From Ailanthus altissimus (Eukaryota > Streptophyta > Magnoliopsida > Sapindales > Simaroubaceae): a DNA stretch of 64,000 nt. Positions 1 to 9,659 of this stretch are shown one piece after another. Every line of letters begins with the position of its first letter. Position 1 is the first letter of the stretch. The DNA lies in NCBI GenBank assembly GCA_946807835.1, contig OX327683.1, positions 31,927,001 to 31,991,000 on the forward strand. The letters are read 5' to 3'. A program made the translations under genes and the position numbers. Under the pieces are notes generated by a model. That model had not been told where the DNA came from and ran no database searches. It saw only the letters and a program-made list of their open reading frames with translations.

Positions 1-46
1 AAACGATATGCATGATCCCTTCTTCTTTCCCACCTAATATTTCCCT

Positions 47-318
47 CAACATAGATCCCAACATTCTGTAGATCCCAACATTCTGGAAGTTGCTTCTTCC
101 TCAGCATCTGAAGTTGAATATTGATACTGCTACTAAATCTTGATTTTCAATAACCAACTGCTAGTCGTTTCCAAGCCAATTACTTCCTTGTTGAATGTGT
201 TGCATTTTATGTTAGGTTATAAATCCTATCATAATTTGAACTTCAAGTTTTAGAGATTGAAATGGATTGCAGTAATGTAATATTTGCCCTTCAACATAGA
301 TCCCAACATTCTGTAGAT
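47..318. repeat. 27-bp direct repeat pair
   Basis: The same 27 bases, beginning CAACATAGATCCCAACATTC, occur at 47-73 and 292-318. The second copy lies inside the RNase H-like relic, so the first is probably a partial duplication of that relic. No other function is visible. Confidence 0.7.
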
Positions 319-513
319 TCTTCTATCATTGCTAGAATTTCAGAATTACGAGCTTCTTCTCGAAATATTTAGTGTACCGCTATCACGAGAAAAGCAAATT
401 TTATTGCTCGTCTTTTGACAAAACTTACTCTTATGAATTATGTCTCTAATATTGGGAATTCTTCCATCCCTTTTTTTATTTCTCATATTGTAAGATGTGA
501 TTTTCTTCTGTAA
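241..513 (+). pseudogene. RNase H-like (RVT_3/LINE-type) C-terminal relic
   Basis: One reading frame gives about 90 codons that resemble the C-terminal RNase H-like domain common in plant LINEs and RVT_3 proteins. It contains LEIEMDCSNVIFAL (usual pattern LEIESDC..VV.A), then SSIIARISELRA, then TRKANFIARLL (usual pattern SRKAN.VAH.LA), and ends ..SIPFFISHIVRCDFLL before a TAA. An in-frame TAG at 370-372 interrupts it and no upstream reverse transcriptase is visible. The assignment rests on pattern recognition, so a diverged domesticated RNase H protein is possible. It is not functional as read. Confidence 0.5.
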
Positions 514-2260
514 TAATAAGTCTCGCATTTAATGTTTAAAATAATACTTAATAGTAAATGTTTGTACACGAAGAAAAAGAAAAACAAGCTAACAGCAAAT
601 TAAGGAAACAAAGGTTGATTAATCATGGAGCTTAAGTTTGCAACATAAGATATGCATATCAATTTAGAAAAATTCTTTAAGCAAGTAAGTATATGAATGC
701 ACTACCAATATTATACAAGATATATATCGTAGTTATAAATGAAAGTAAGCATTGTTTGTTCCAAAGCAATTTAAAGAAAATGGAAGGATTGGAGTGCTAA
801 ATATTTTTGTTTCATATTCGAAGAAATTGAAAAGACTGAGGTGATAATTTCTTAACAGATCTCGAAGCTCTTCAAAATACACCATTTCATTAATAACATT
901 TCTGCAATTTCACTGAACTCAAAAATGACATCGTTTTAATGAGGACTGTTTAAGAAATAGTTATAACTGCTTTTCAGCCTACCTATTTTTAGCTTTAGAA
1001 AGTAGGCCCTCTTCTTGATTCTTGGAATTAAAAGATAACGATTGCTGATGATCATTTCTTTAGAGTCATTTTAAAGAGAAATAAAAAAAATTAAAAGTAC
1101 TTGCTGTTAAAGAGAGAAATGGTTTCTTAGCGTGTTCGTAAGTAGTAATCTTATAATTGTTTTTTTTATATACTAATTTCTCTAGGGAATTTGATTCCAA
1201 GTGGATATAAGTTCTTAGATGAGAACCAAAATAGTTATTGTAGTGCGCGTATGACAAAGTCTAAAATAAACTTAAGCAAATTAAGAATAAATAATTAATT
1301 AAAAATAAATAATTGTAAGCGATGGCTTTTTGGTGGGGACACTATTTGAATTAAAGGAAGCCCACTTACTTTATTTGGCAAATTTTCACCGAGAAAGAGA
1401 AGGAAACAAAGAAGAAACAAAAAAAGAGATGAAGAAAAGAAAAGAAAAAGAGGGAATGAGTACGAGTAAAGAATAGTGGGGAAAAAAAAAGAAAAATAAA
1501 GGAAACGCGCAAAAAAATGAGTTTAGATAGTTAAAATTATATTCAATGATTCAGCAACTAATAATTTTATAATTTTATATTTATTTTATATATTAATTCT
1601 AATAATATATTTTTATATTTTATAATATTAAAAAAATATTAATAATTGATAGACTCAAGTTTTCAACTCAGTTCAAGATTAAAGTACTATTATAAGTAAA
1701 TACTTATATATATATTTATTATAATTTTATATTATATAGTTATACGTATAAATTACAAATAGTATTAATAATTATTATTAAAAAGTTATTATTAAAGTAA
1801 ATATAAATTATATAATATTTTTAAATTATATTCATTTAGTAAATTACAAGTTCACCTTTTTTTTTTTAAAATTATTGTTAAAATTTGTATGATATGATAA
1901 AATCTTTATATTCTAAGATTAATTTACAATACGCATAATTATATATATTATTATATCCTGTATATTTATATACGCGTGTAATAATTAAGAGATGGCAGAC
2001 TTTCTTCTCCACTTAAAACTGAACTATCACCAACTTAGTCTTGTTTTGACTTTATTATATGATCTTCACTAAATCTTCATTCTTTACCATCATAAATAAT
2101 ATTTATGAATCTTAAACAAAATAGCAAAGTTAATTCTCAAAACGTGAGTGCAATTTTCAAGCTACTGATTTAAGTGCTCAGCATAATAGTGCAAGTGATT
2201 AGGATCGATTTTAAATGCACTTTGATCCCTAAAATTCAATTTTTGATTGAGGTATTTTTT
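514..2260. other. AT-rich spacer without recognisable genes
   Basis: Very AT-rich sequence with A/T homopolymers and a purine-rich stretch near 1390-1500. No ORF resembles a protein family. The 63-codon minus-strand ORF at 1066-1257 has no recognisable composition or motif. Confidence 0.5.
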
Positions 2261-3075
2261 TATTGAAAATTTAGTAATTTAATAATTTTATTAGAATAAA
2301 AATTAAAAATTATTAAAGAAGAGAATTAAAAAAGTTTAAAATATATAAAACATGTATGAGAAAGTTTAAAACGTATAAAATACGAAGGAAGAAGTAAAAT
2401 GAGACTAAAAAAAGTAAAAAAAATGAGGAAAGTGCAGAGCACTGTGCAGGTCTTAGCACTGTGACGCCCAGAACAGTAAGCTAGTGCCGGCCGCGACATA
2501 CTCAACACCGCAGCTCCAAGTCCTCGGTGCCACGGTGCCGAGCTGGCAGAGTTAATTTTCAATTTGAATTTTTGAGTTTTGAACTTTTAAAATAAGTAGA
2601 CTCTTACTCCAATAAGAATTGAGGTTAGTAAACACGAAATAACCCTATATAAACCATTGTAAATCATTTAAGTTGATATAAAGCATTAAGAGAAACTCTA
2701 AGAGAGGGAAGAATTAGGTCGACACTAAGTGCTTATAAGTACTAAAGTGGAACCATTGTTTGAGTGTTCATTATTCATGGGAGAGTAAAAGTACACTAAA
2801 CATTAGATTCATTTGAGGGTTCTTATTTTGATTTTTCTTGTAAATTCTCTAGGGAGTTAATAAGAGAGGCTTGGATCCATCATAGACATAGATAATTTGG
2901 CCAAACCACATAAGTGATTGTGTTATACTCTTTATTATCTGCTTTAAGTTATTACTATTTTGGCTTGATATTTATATTATTCCGCTGTGCAAAGAGGTTA
3001 GGGTTCAAGGTTGAACTTGACTACGGTTCTTCACTTAAACCTAATCTTACGGAAAGAATGATGATTCCTCCAACA
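2261..3075 (+). repeat. 5' LTR of copia copy 1
   Basis: Homologous to 13722-14566 and, in reverse, to the LTRs of copy 2. It ends ..CCTCCAACA just before the primer site. It carries a GC-rich block at about 2436-2545, standing out from the AT-rich surroundings, that is also found in the other LTRs of the family. The start is decayed (TATTGA instead of TGTTGA). Confidence 0.7.
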
Positions 3076-3095
3076 AACTAGTATTACAGTTGAGG
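3076..3095 (+). promoter_or_regulatory. Degenerate primer-binding site (tRNA-iMet)
   Basis: AACTAGTATTACAGTTGAGG follows the LTR directly. The better-preserved copy 2 reads ACTAGTATCAGAGC on its coding strand at the same place, close to the plant iMet site TGGTATCAGAGC. Confidence 0.55.
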
Positions 3096-3196
3096 TTCGA
3101 TAATACACATCTGGGGTATTTAAACAATGGCTACAATCAAGCAAAAAATAGAGAAGTTCAATAGGATGATTGACTTTAATCTTTAAAGGAATAAGG

Positions 3197-5914
3197 TGTC
3201 ACGCCCCAGACCCAAAAGATCTGACACACGACATCACTTACATTCATTCAATAATACTTAAACATTCATTTTAATTTCTTTCAGAATTATAGCAATTGAA
3301 TTATGACTGGGACAATTAGTAAACCGGAGATACGCAGAGTTTTCTCAGAGATTAACACTTTACTACGTCACCAGTAGCAACTTTGTTACCGGAAGCCCAT
3401 AATATATTCATTGTAAATTCTTACTTAAAATCAATCTATTACTATACTTGGTGAAACTTAAACTAAGTCCAACCACACACAATAAAATAATACATAGGTA
3501 TTTATTCACTAGGGACAAATCAAATATCTTATCCCACGTGTCCCCAAATGAAACACTTAGCAACCTAACAATTTAGGGAACCCAAGGAACAGCAGAAGCC
3601 TTGCCAAATCCGCTAAGCACACATGTACCTTATTTACCTGAAATCACCATAAACTATAATGAGTATAAAACTCAGTAAGCATACTAGTTTTTCATATATC
3701 AAATACAAATACATATATGTACACAATGCATATGTATGATATGCTGTGATCAATCAAAATCATAATCTTATCAAATCACATATCATGTAAGCGCTTACAC
3801 ATTCTTTCAAAACACATAATAGGAATACCATCACTCAACTACTACTTCGTAGGACTTACATATCACATATCACATAATGAGCCAAATGTCACTCGTAGGT
3901 GACATACCGTATGAGAGGAATAGTACAAGTGAGGTCTTGAAATTACACATATATAATGCTCATGCCCGAAGGTAAAAGCCAAACCCTCACCTTGATCATC
4001 GGTGAGTCCTCTCACATGCACCAATACGCCACCACACGAATGTGATGACTCACACTTCCTTTAGGTACCAATAGGATCCTCCCTACATACGGAACACATA
4101 ACATATACCAATCCCGAAGGAAATGCCACACATAAAGGCTCCACAAATCACATAAAATGCCTACTAAGTTAACAGTGAGTTCAAGTACCTTCAAAACACA
4201 AAATATTTCTCATGGACATATTACACTTCAAAAGCTTTCTTTGTTAAACATATCTTATTTTGAAAGCTCACTTTCAAAAAACACATGTATGTCCATACTC
4301 AATGTCAATGCTCACATTCATAAACATATATTTACATTTCATATCAAAATATACTTTGACATAACATAAACATATTCTTAACTACATTTACAAAATCATT
4401 CATAACACTTACTATGTTTATTGTGATTCTAGTAAAAAGTCTAGTATACTTACCTCTTAACACTTTCAGCTACAAGACTTAAATCTCCTTAACCTATCAA
4501 TGGAGATTAATCCTTTCATAAGCCTCACAATTCACACAAAATAATTTAAATAGCTTACAAAATTATACACAATGCATTTATCACATCAAATTAGTCTAAA
4601 TACTTGGTTTCTCAAAACCTGTCATTTTGACCACTTACACTTAACAAAATTTTCTAATACATCAAATAATGTCCAATTACTCCGAAATCAGAATATATCA
4701 TTCTTGACTCATATATACTTCTTATATATGAATATTATATCAAAATTCCTACACAATCCATTCCATACACACCATCGAATCCAAACTACAAACCTGACAG
4801 GATCAAGATACTTACTGAACAGTATTCAATCTCCCAATTTTATAAAATCATATACTAACTCAAAAATTATAAAACTACCACATAATTACTCTTAACACAT
4901 ATCTCAGTCCATGATAAATATTTATCTTCCAAATCACTGCCAAAAATATTTTAAAATTATTTTATTCCATAGCTTTAAAAATCTATTAATCAAATACTGT
5001 AATGAGCGGATATACTTTAGAAAATCATAACATTTCAACCACATTGATCTAAATTCTCAATTCTGAGTATATCATATTAGACATATAAAATTATCATATT
5101 CCACAAATTCGTAATTTTTGAAGATCATTCAGTAGGACAAACATTGTTCGTCACTGTATTATACTGTTCACATAGGAAATTTCCAGAATTTCAGGGTCAT
5201 TTTGGTAAATTCACAAAAAATTCAATTTCTGGAATTTTGAATCGATTCAAAGTCTCAGATGATCCTAAACATGTCTAATGTCATATATTCAAAACTCAAA
5301 ACCAGAATCGAATCACAACAATTTATAAAATTCCTAAATCAAGAGGTTATCCAGCAGAAATTCCATAATTCATCATGATTTATCAAACTATCTTATAGAT
5401 CATCATCAATTCTCATATGATCTTACGAAATACACAATAAATCCTCAATTATACATATTTTCAGAAATTAAAACTTAAAGGAATTAACTTAATTAATACC
5501 AATAAATTGAGAAATACGTATGATATACCTCTTGAAATTCAAAATTCCAATTTCTTCTTCTTTTTCTTCTTCTTCTCCTCTTTCTCTCCCCTCTTTTCTC
5601 TCTTCTCTCTCTCTAAAAGAGGTAGCTCGACCAAAATGAGAGAATTAGGGTTTTAAAAGTGTATTTTTATACTAAGTGGCTAATTTTTGGTAATTACAAA
5701 TTTACCCCAAAAACTTTCAAAGTATTACAATTTGGTCCCTAAAATAAATCTAAAGTCTTGCAATTAAACCCAATGCCAATAGTATCACCTTAACCTATAC
5801 AAACACTACTAATAACAATATATAAATCAAGTATCACCAACATACAAATAAAATACGTATATTTATACATATATAAATACTTATTCTTACCAGTCGTGGA
5901 TACTGGTTACTACA
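3197..5914 (-). repeat. Family A LTR (3' LTR of the element)
   Basis: It begins TGTCACGCCCCAGACCCAAA and ends GGATACTGGTTACTACA on the + strand (TG..CA boundaries), and is homologous along its length to 9660-12377, 22320-25031 and 40886-43584. A pyrimidine-rich CTTCTTC/TCTC tract lies near 5548-5615. ORFs of 60-107 codons inside it recur in the other copies because the LTRs are alike, and none resembles a protein family. Confidence 0.93.
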
Positions 5915-5928
5915 ATTCTCCCCTCCTT
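5915..5928 (-). promoter_or_regulatory. Polypurine tract of family A element
   Basis: The minus strand reads AAGGAGGGGAGAAT directly next to the LTR. This is the expected plus-strand priming site and fixes the element's orientation. Confidence 0.85.
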
Positions 5929-6045
5929 ATAAGAATTTTGTCCTCGAAATTCATGACTTGAGCAAACATATGAGGATACTTAAATCTCATTTCTTATTCT
6001 CATTCCCAAATTGTCTTTTCAACAGTATGGTTTATTCATAAAACA
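5915..6045 (-). pseudogene. Decayed C-terminal tail of a Tekay/Del-type pol (chromodomain end)
   Basis: One minus-strand frame reads INHTVEKTIWE, then EMRFKYPHMF, then MNFEDKILIRRGE, with TGA and TAA interruptions. This matches the usual end of plant Tekay/Del chromovirus pol (..NHSVEEATWE..YPHLF..NFEDEILLRRGE). It is the only retrotransposon coding sequence recognised in the interior and shows that the element descends from a gypsy chromovirus whose gag-pol was replaced. Confidence 0.7.
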
Positions 6046-6740
6046 TTTACAAAGCAATATTTTTGGTATATAAGATTTGCCCATAACTTAGTCTGTGAGA
6101 GAAGTATGAAACATTCATCCATAAAATAAACACATGACACACATTATGGACTTATAAAATTATACATACATATTTTTATTCTTTTCTCCCATTCGTTCAA
6201 TATTTAATGTGCATCTATACACTTCACCTTTTATTCATTAAAGAATAATATAGATGTAGAATACCCATACTAATCTCTTAAATAAAATTCTTAACTCCTC
6301 TGAAAATTTTAATCCCTTCAACATATACTCATACGTCATAATATCATTCACTACCTTGATATCATTAAAAAAAAATGTAGCATTTCTACGCAACTAAGTT
6401 GTCATTCAAATCAGAATATTGAAGGCATTATCTTAAACTATCAAAAATCAACTTCAATAAAAAGACCTTTAGTTCAACTGATTCTTAAACTATAGATCTC
6501 AACATTATATCTCTTACTTTAACTCTTAAAAAAAAAATAGTCCACCTTATTGGACATCATTTTCTCATTGAGATTGACATGTCTGCTTTTTTTTTTTTCC
6601 TAATATGCTCAGTTTCAAACAGAAAAGATTCTACTAGCACAATTACTGCGATGGCAAATATAGTTTTTCAACTATTCCTTTAACGTCATCCACGTAAAAG
6701 AAAAGGACAAAACGATTATTGATTTTCTTTCACAAAACTC
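6046..6740. other. Interior spacer of family A element
   Basis: AT-rich sequence between the pol tail and the first captured gene. The part nearest 6045 continues the decayed pol, and the junction with the acquired DNA cannot be placed by eye. No other gene was recognised. Confidence 0.4.
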
Positions 6741-6748
6741 TATAAATA
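6741..6748 (+). promoter_or_regulatory. TATA box upstream of captured gene 1
   Basis: TATAAATA in the context CTCTATAAATAGCC lies 63 bases before the ATG at 6811. Spacing and context fit a plant TATA promoter with a leader of about 30-40 bases. Confidence 0.5.
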
Positions 6749-6810
6749 GCCTAAACCTCATAATCACTTTTCTAGCAATAAAGAAAACCAACCCTCTTAC
6801 CATCTTTATA

Positions 6811-7971
6811 ATGAATCCCATTATCATAACTCCTCTTGTTCCTTTTACTCCACCATAATTTCCAGACCTAATCAGAACCAGAACACTCCATTCCCATGCC
6901 AAAGAATTCATCAAACACTACGCCATCTTGGCAGTCCAAGAACATGGCCTCACAGTTCTTGGTGGCCCTTCGTTCAACTTGGAATACCCTTTCTTTCACC
7001 TGCACTATTTTTTCCCATTTTCCCAATGGTCCAAATCTGTCATTTACTTGTTATGGTACCTATTGGATCTGTATACAATCGCCATGGAATTCCCATTACT
7101 TAGAACCGTCCAAAAATTAGAAAATTGTGATGAAGATCATCCAGCCCTGATTTTTCTCCAATGGTTTTACCCAAAGACATGGTGGATAACTAAATTTCAA
7201 CACATGATTGCAAACAACATAAATGCTGCAGTCCCTAGACAACATCTTTGGTCTGTTTTACTTCTCCAACGAAAGGGTATGATTGTTTCAGATCATGAAA
7301 TCCATTATTACCTCACTGTCAAGGATTACCTCACCTTTACCCTTTCACTAAAGGGATCAATTAAGCTCTAGCCTGAAGAAGTAATCCAGCAAAAGTGAGA
7401 ACTTGAAAGAATTCTTGCTCAAGAAAACCAGATAATTCCTCCATCCGTTTGGATCTCCCCAGAAGATGCTGCACCTTGGGAACAGGTTGAAGATGACTTT
7501 GCAGAAGAACTGAATTTTGCCAATATACTCAAATTCCAACAAAGACAAAAACATCATCTTTCACATCATAGAAATACAAATTACTCTACTCATCATCACC
7601 ATATCCCAAACATGACTTATTATGCCAGATACAGACAAGCAATGGATAACCTTTACCAATGGCCTCAGCTAACTGTCCCGACAGAACCTACCCAATCTCA
7701 GCCAGTTGTCCCGACAGAACCTGACCAACACCAACCCAATCTTGACTTATCCCTCTTTCAAGACTCCCAACCTTATCTAACCGACACTCAAATCCAAGAG
7801 GAATCCAGCACATCCCTCATCCAGACCAGCTCACCTGCAGAAGATCAAGATATGGTAGACCCACCTTCCACTCAGCCAGAGCCCTCATTCAATGTATGGG
7901 AACAACAACTCCATAAGTTTCTCTCTCACGGATACGACACAGATGAAAGCGACCAGGGAGACTCATTTTAA
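6811..7971 (+). pseudogene. Captured gene 1: unrecognised 386-codon protein, three in-frame stops
   Basis: A single frame runs 387 codons from ATG 6811 to TAA 7969-7971, broken by TAA at 6856, TAG at 7369 and TGA at 7396. I do not recognise the family. The N-terminal two thirds is rich in aromatic and hydrophobic residues (PSFNLEYPFFHLHYFF; LQWFYPKTWWITKFQHM), followed by a charged linker with WISPEDAAPWEQVEDD, a His-rich stretch, a Pro/Gln/Thr/Ser-rich low-complexity segment with a repeated VPTEP, and an acidic end (DTDESDQGDSF). One continuous frame across 1.16 kb with few stops argues for a real protein in the recent past. It precedes the LOG-type gene on the same strand. A virus-like or host origin cannot be decided from sequence alone. 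Confidence 0.55.
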
Positions 7972-8144
7972 CCTACATTGTTGTTTCTGTTTTTCACAGA
8001 AACTAGATCCGTGTTGTTCTATCACATCAAAGAGAGACTGACTACTGCTTTATCTTTATGTCAAGTGTGCTTTATTTTTCTTTATGTCTGCTTTTAATCT
8101 ATCGGCCAAAAATCAATGTTAAGACCACAAAAATTCTTATAATT

Positions 8145-8150
8145 AATAAA
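8145..8150 (+). terminator. Poly(A) signal candidate after captured gene 1
   Basis: AATAAA lies 174 bases after the stop of gene 1 and about 345 bases before the TATA box of the LOG-type gene, so the two genes look like separate transcription units. Confidence 0.4.
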
Positions 8151-8494
8151 GTTAATTTGGCCTCATGTCCAAAGTCTAGTTGGTAGCTTTTAAAAGTCTT
8201 CAAGTCATATATGCATTGTCGGCCATTAGTGCCAAAACGGCAAAGTCCCTAAATCCATAAAATAGGCATTTATTGACTTTTCTTAATCATCTTACCTAAC
8301 TCATCACGCTTCCGACACAATTTTATTACACTTACATATCAACAAATATTTATTCAAAATTTTGCGGCCTATTGTCCCTTATAGAATAATAAAGTAAAAC
8401 TCATTCTTTTCTTTTTACCTCACAAGAATTGAGAAAAACGTATATACTTGAACATACTTACATATATGCTCCACAGCTATTATCAATTTGTTTC

Positions 8495-8504
8495 TCTATA
8501 AATA
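8495..8504 (+). promoter_or_regulatory. TATA box of the captured LOG-type gene
   Basis: CTATAAATAC lies 61 bases before the ATG at 8565. A start site about 30 bases downstream would give a leader of roughly 35 bases without an upstream ATG. The next-door LTR would transcribe the other strand, so this looks like the gene's own promoter. Confidence 0.6.
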
Positions 8505-8564
8505 CATTGTTTTTGCATCCTTATACAAACTCAAAAATATTCAAAGATTAGGGTGAGCGTAACA

Positions 8565-9218
8565 ATGGAGGAAACCTCAGCTCGTCGATTTACAAAAATT
8601 TGTGTCTTTTGTGGATCTAACCCTGGAAATACTGAAGAGTTTACAAAAGTTGCAGAAAATCTTGGTAAGGTATTAGCTGAGCGAAATATACATTTAGTAT
8701 ATGGAGGAGGTAACCGAGGGTTAATGGGGTCTGTGGCAAAAGCTGCACATAATAAAGGTAGTCGAGTTTTGGGTATCATTCCAAAACCTCTAGCTATTGA
8801 AAATATTGTAGGAAAAACAGTTGGGGATGAGTTACAAGTCTCATCTATGCACAAGCGAATGGCTCAAATGCTTAGGCATGCAGATGCTTTCATAGCTCTA
8901 CCAGGAGGTTTCGGGACCTTGGAGGAAAATTTTCAAATTATCTCATGGGCACAATTACAAATCCACCAAAAACCCATTGGTTTGTTAAATGTTAATGGCT
9001 TTTACGATGGGTTGATATCTTTTCTTGACTATGCAGTGGGAACACAATTCATCCCACTTCTAGCACGACGGATTCTTATTTCAGCTCCAACTGTTGATCA
9101 ACTAATTGATCAATTACAGTCTTTTATTCCTCTGTCTAATCCAACATTGCATCAATTAGATTGGTCTACTTATGACAGTCAGAAGAAGCGCAAAATAGAC
9201 TTAAATCTCACTCCGTAG
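8565..9218 (+). CDS. LOG-type cytokinin riboside 5'-monophosphate phosphoribohydrolase, intronless, inside an LTR element
   Basis: LOG enzymes release active cytokinin bases from cytokinin nucleotides in one step, in cytosol and nucleus. The 217-residue protein is full length for the family. Visible signatures are CVFCGSN (13-19), GGGNRGLMG (47-55; plant LOGs usually have GGGSIGLMG), MHKR (95-98) with the conserved Arg98, and the LOG motif PGGFGTLEE (113-121) with Glu121, then WAQLQIHQKPIGLLNV. ATG 8565 is chosen over an in-frame GTG at 8553 because it follows the TATA box well and starts MEETSARRFTKICVFCG as in plant LOGs. Plant LOG genes normally have several introns, so this is probably a processed copy. 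It ends KKRK-I-DLNLTP, a possible nuclear signal next to a DLNxxP-like EAR motif. The ORF is unbroken, unlike its neighbour, and antisense to the element. Confidence 0.93.
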   Translation: MEETSARRFTKICVFCGSNPGNTEEFTKVAENLGKVLAERNIHLVYGGGNRGLMGSVAKAAHNKGSRVLGIIPKPLAIENIVGKTVGDELQVSSMHKRMAQMLRHADAFIALPGGFGTLEENFQIISWAQLQIHQKPIGLLNVNGFYDGLISFLDYAVGTQFIPLLARRILISAPTVDQLIDQLQSFIPLSNPTLHQLDWSTYDSQKKRKIDLNLTP

Positions 9219-9264
9219 CCTCTACTGTATTTTTGTTGCTGCTATTGTTGTTGTTTTCCTTTTC

Positions 9265-9270
9265 AATAAA
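9265..9270 (+). terminator. Poly(A) signal of the LOG-type gene
   Basis: AATAAA 47 bases after the stop codon, preceded by a T/G-rich stretch (TTGTTGTTGTTTTCC) typical of plant 3' ends. Confidence 0.6.
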
Positions 9271-9639
9271 AGTTGTTTCAATTGATGTCTTCAATACTCT
9301 ACTTCTCTATATTTTGTCATTGAGAAAATTATCTCAATTTACTCTATGACATGCAAATTATCATTATAAGATATTCAACATCACTCTTACTAAGCATATG
9401 AGTCATAACTTAAAAAAAAAAAAATCTAAATAGTAACATTAAGATCCACAAGGTACCATTATCCACAACAACAACAATCTTAGCAGCTCTTGGATAATCT
9501 GTCATCTTCACAAAATCATACAAAATTTAAGGAATATGTCAAACTTTTACACAACAAAGCTACAAATACAATCCTAAGGATTTGGCATCTGCTCGGTTCC
9601 CTTGACTCGACACTTAAAAGTCTACAGAATCATATCTTA

Positions 9640-9651
9640 GCTCTGATACCA
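9640..9651 (-). promoter_or_regulatory. Primer-binding site (tRNA-iMet) of family A element
   Basis: The minus strand reads TGGTATCAGAGC, an exact match to the plant initiator-Met primer site, eight bases inside the LTR at 9660. Together with the purine tract at the other end it proves minus-strand orientation. Confidence 0.92.
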
Positions 9652-9659
9652 ATAAAAGC

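Noticed and set aside
4157..4369. 70-codon ORF repeated at 10620-10832 and 23865-24077
   Set aside because: It lies inside family A LTRs and recurs because the LTRs are near copies. No start context, motif or family likeness.
8531..8854. 107-codon minus-strand ORF across the LOG gene
   Set aside because: Shadow of the LOG coding frame on the other strand.
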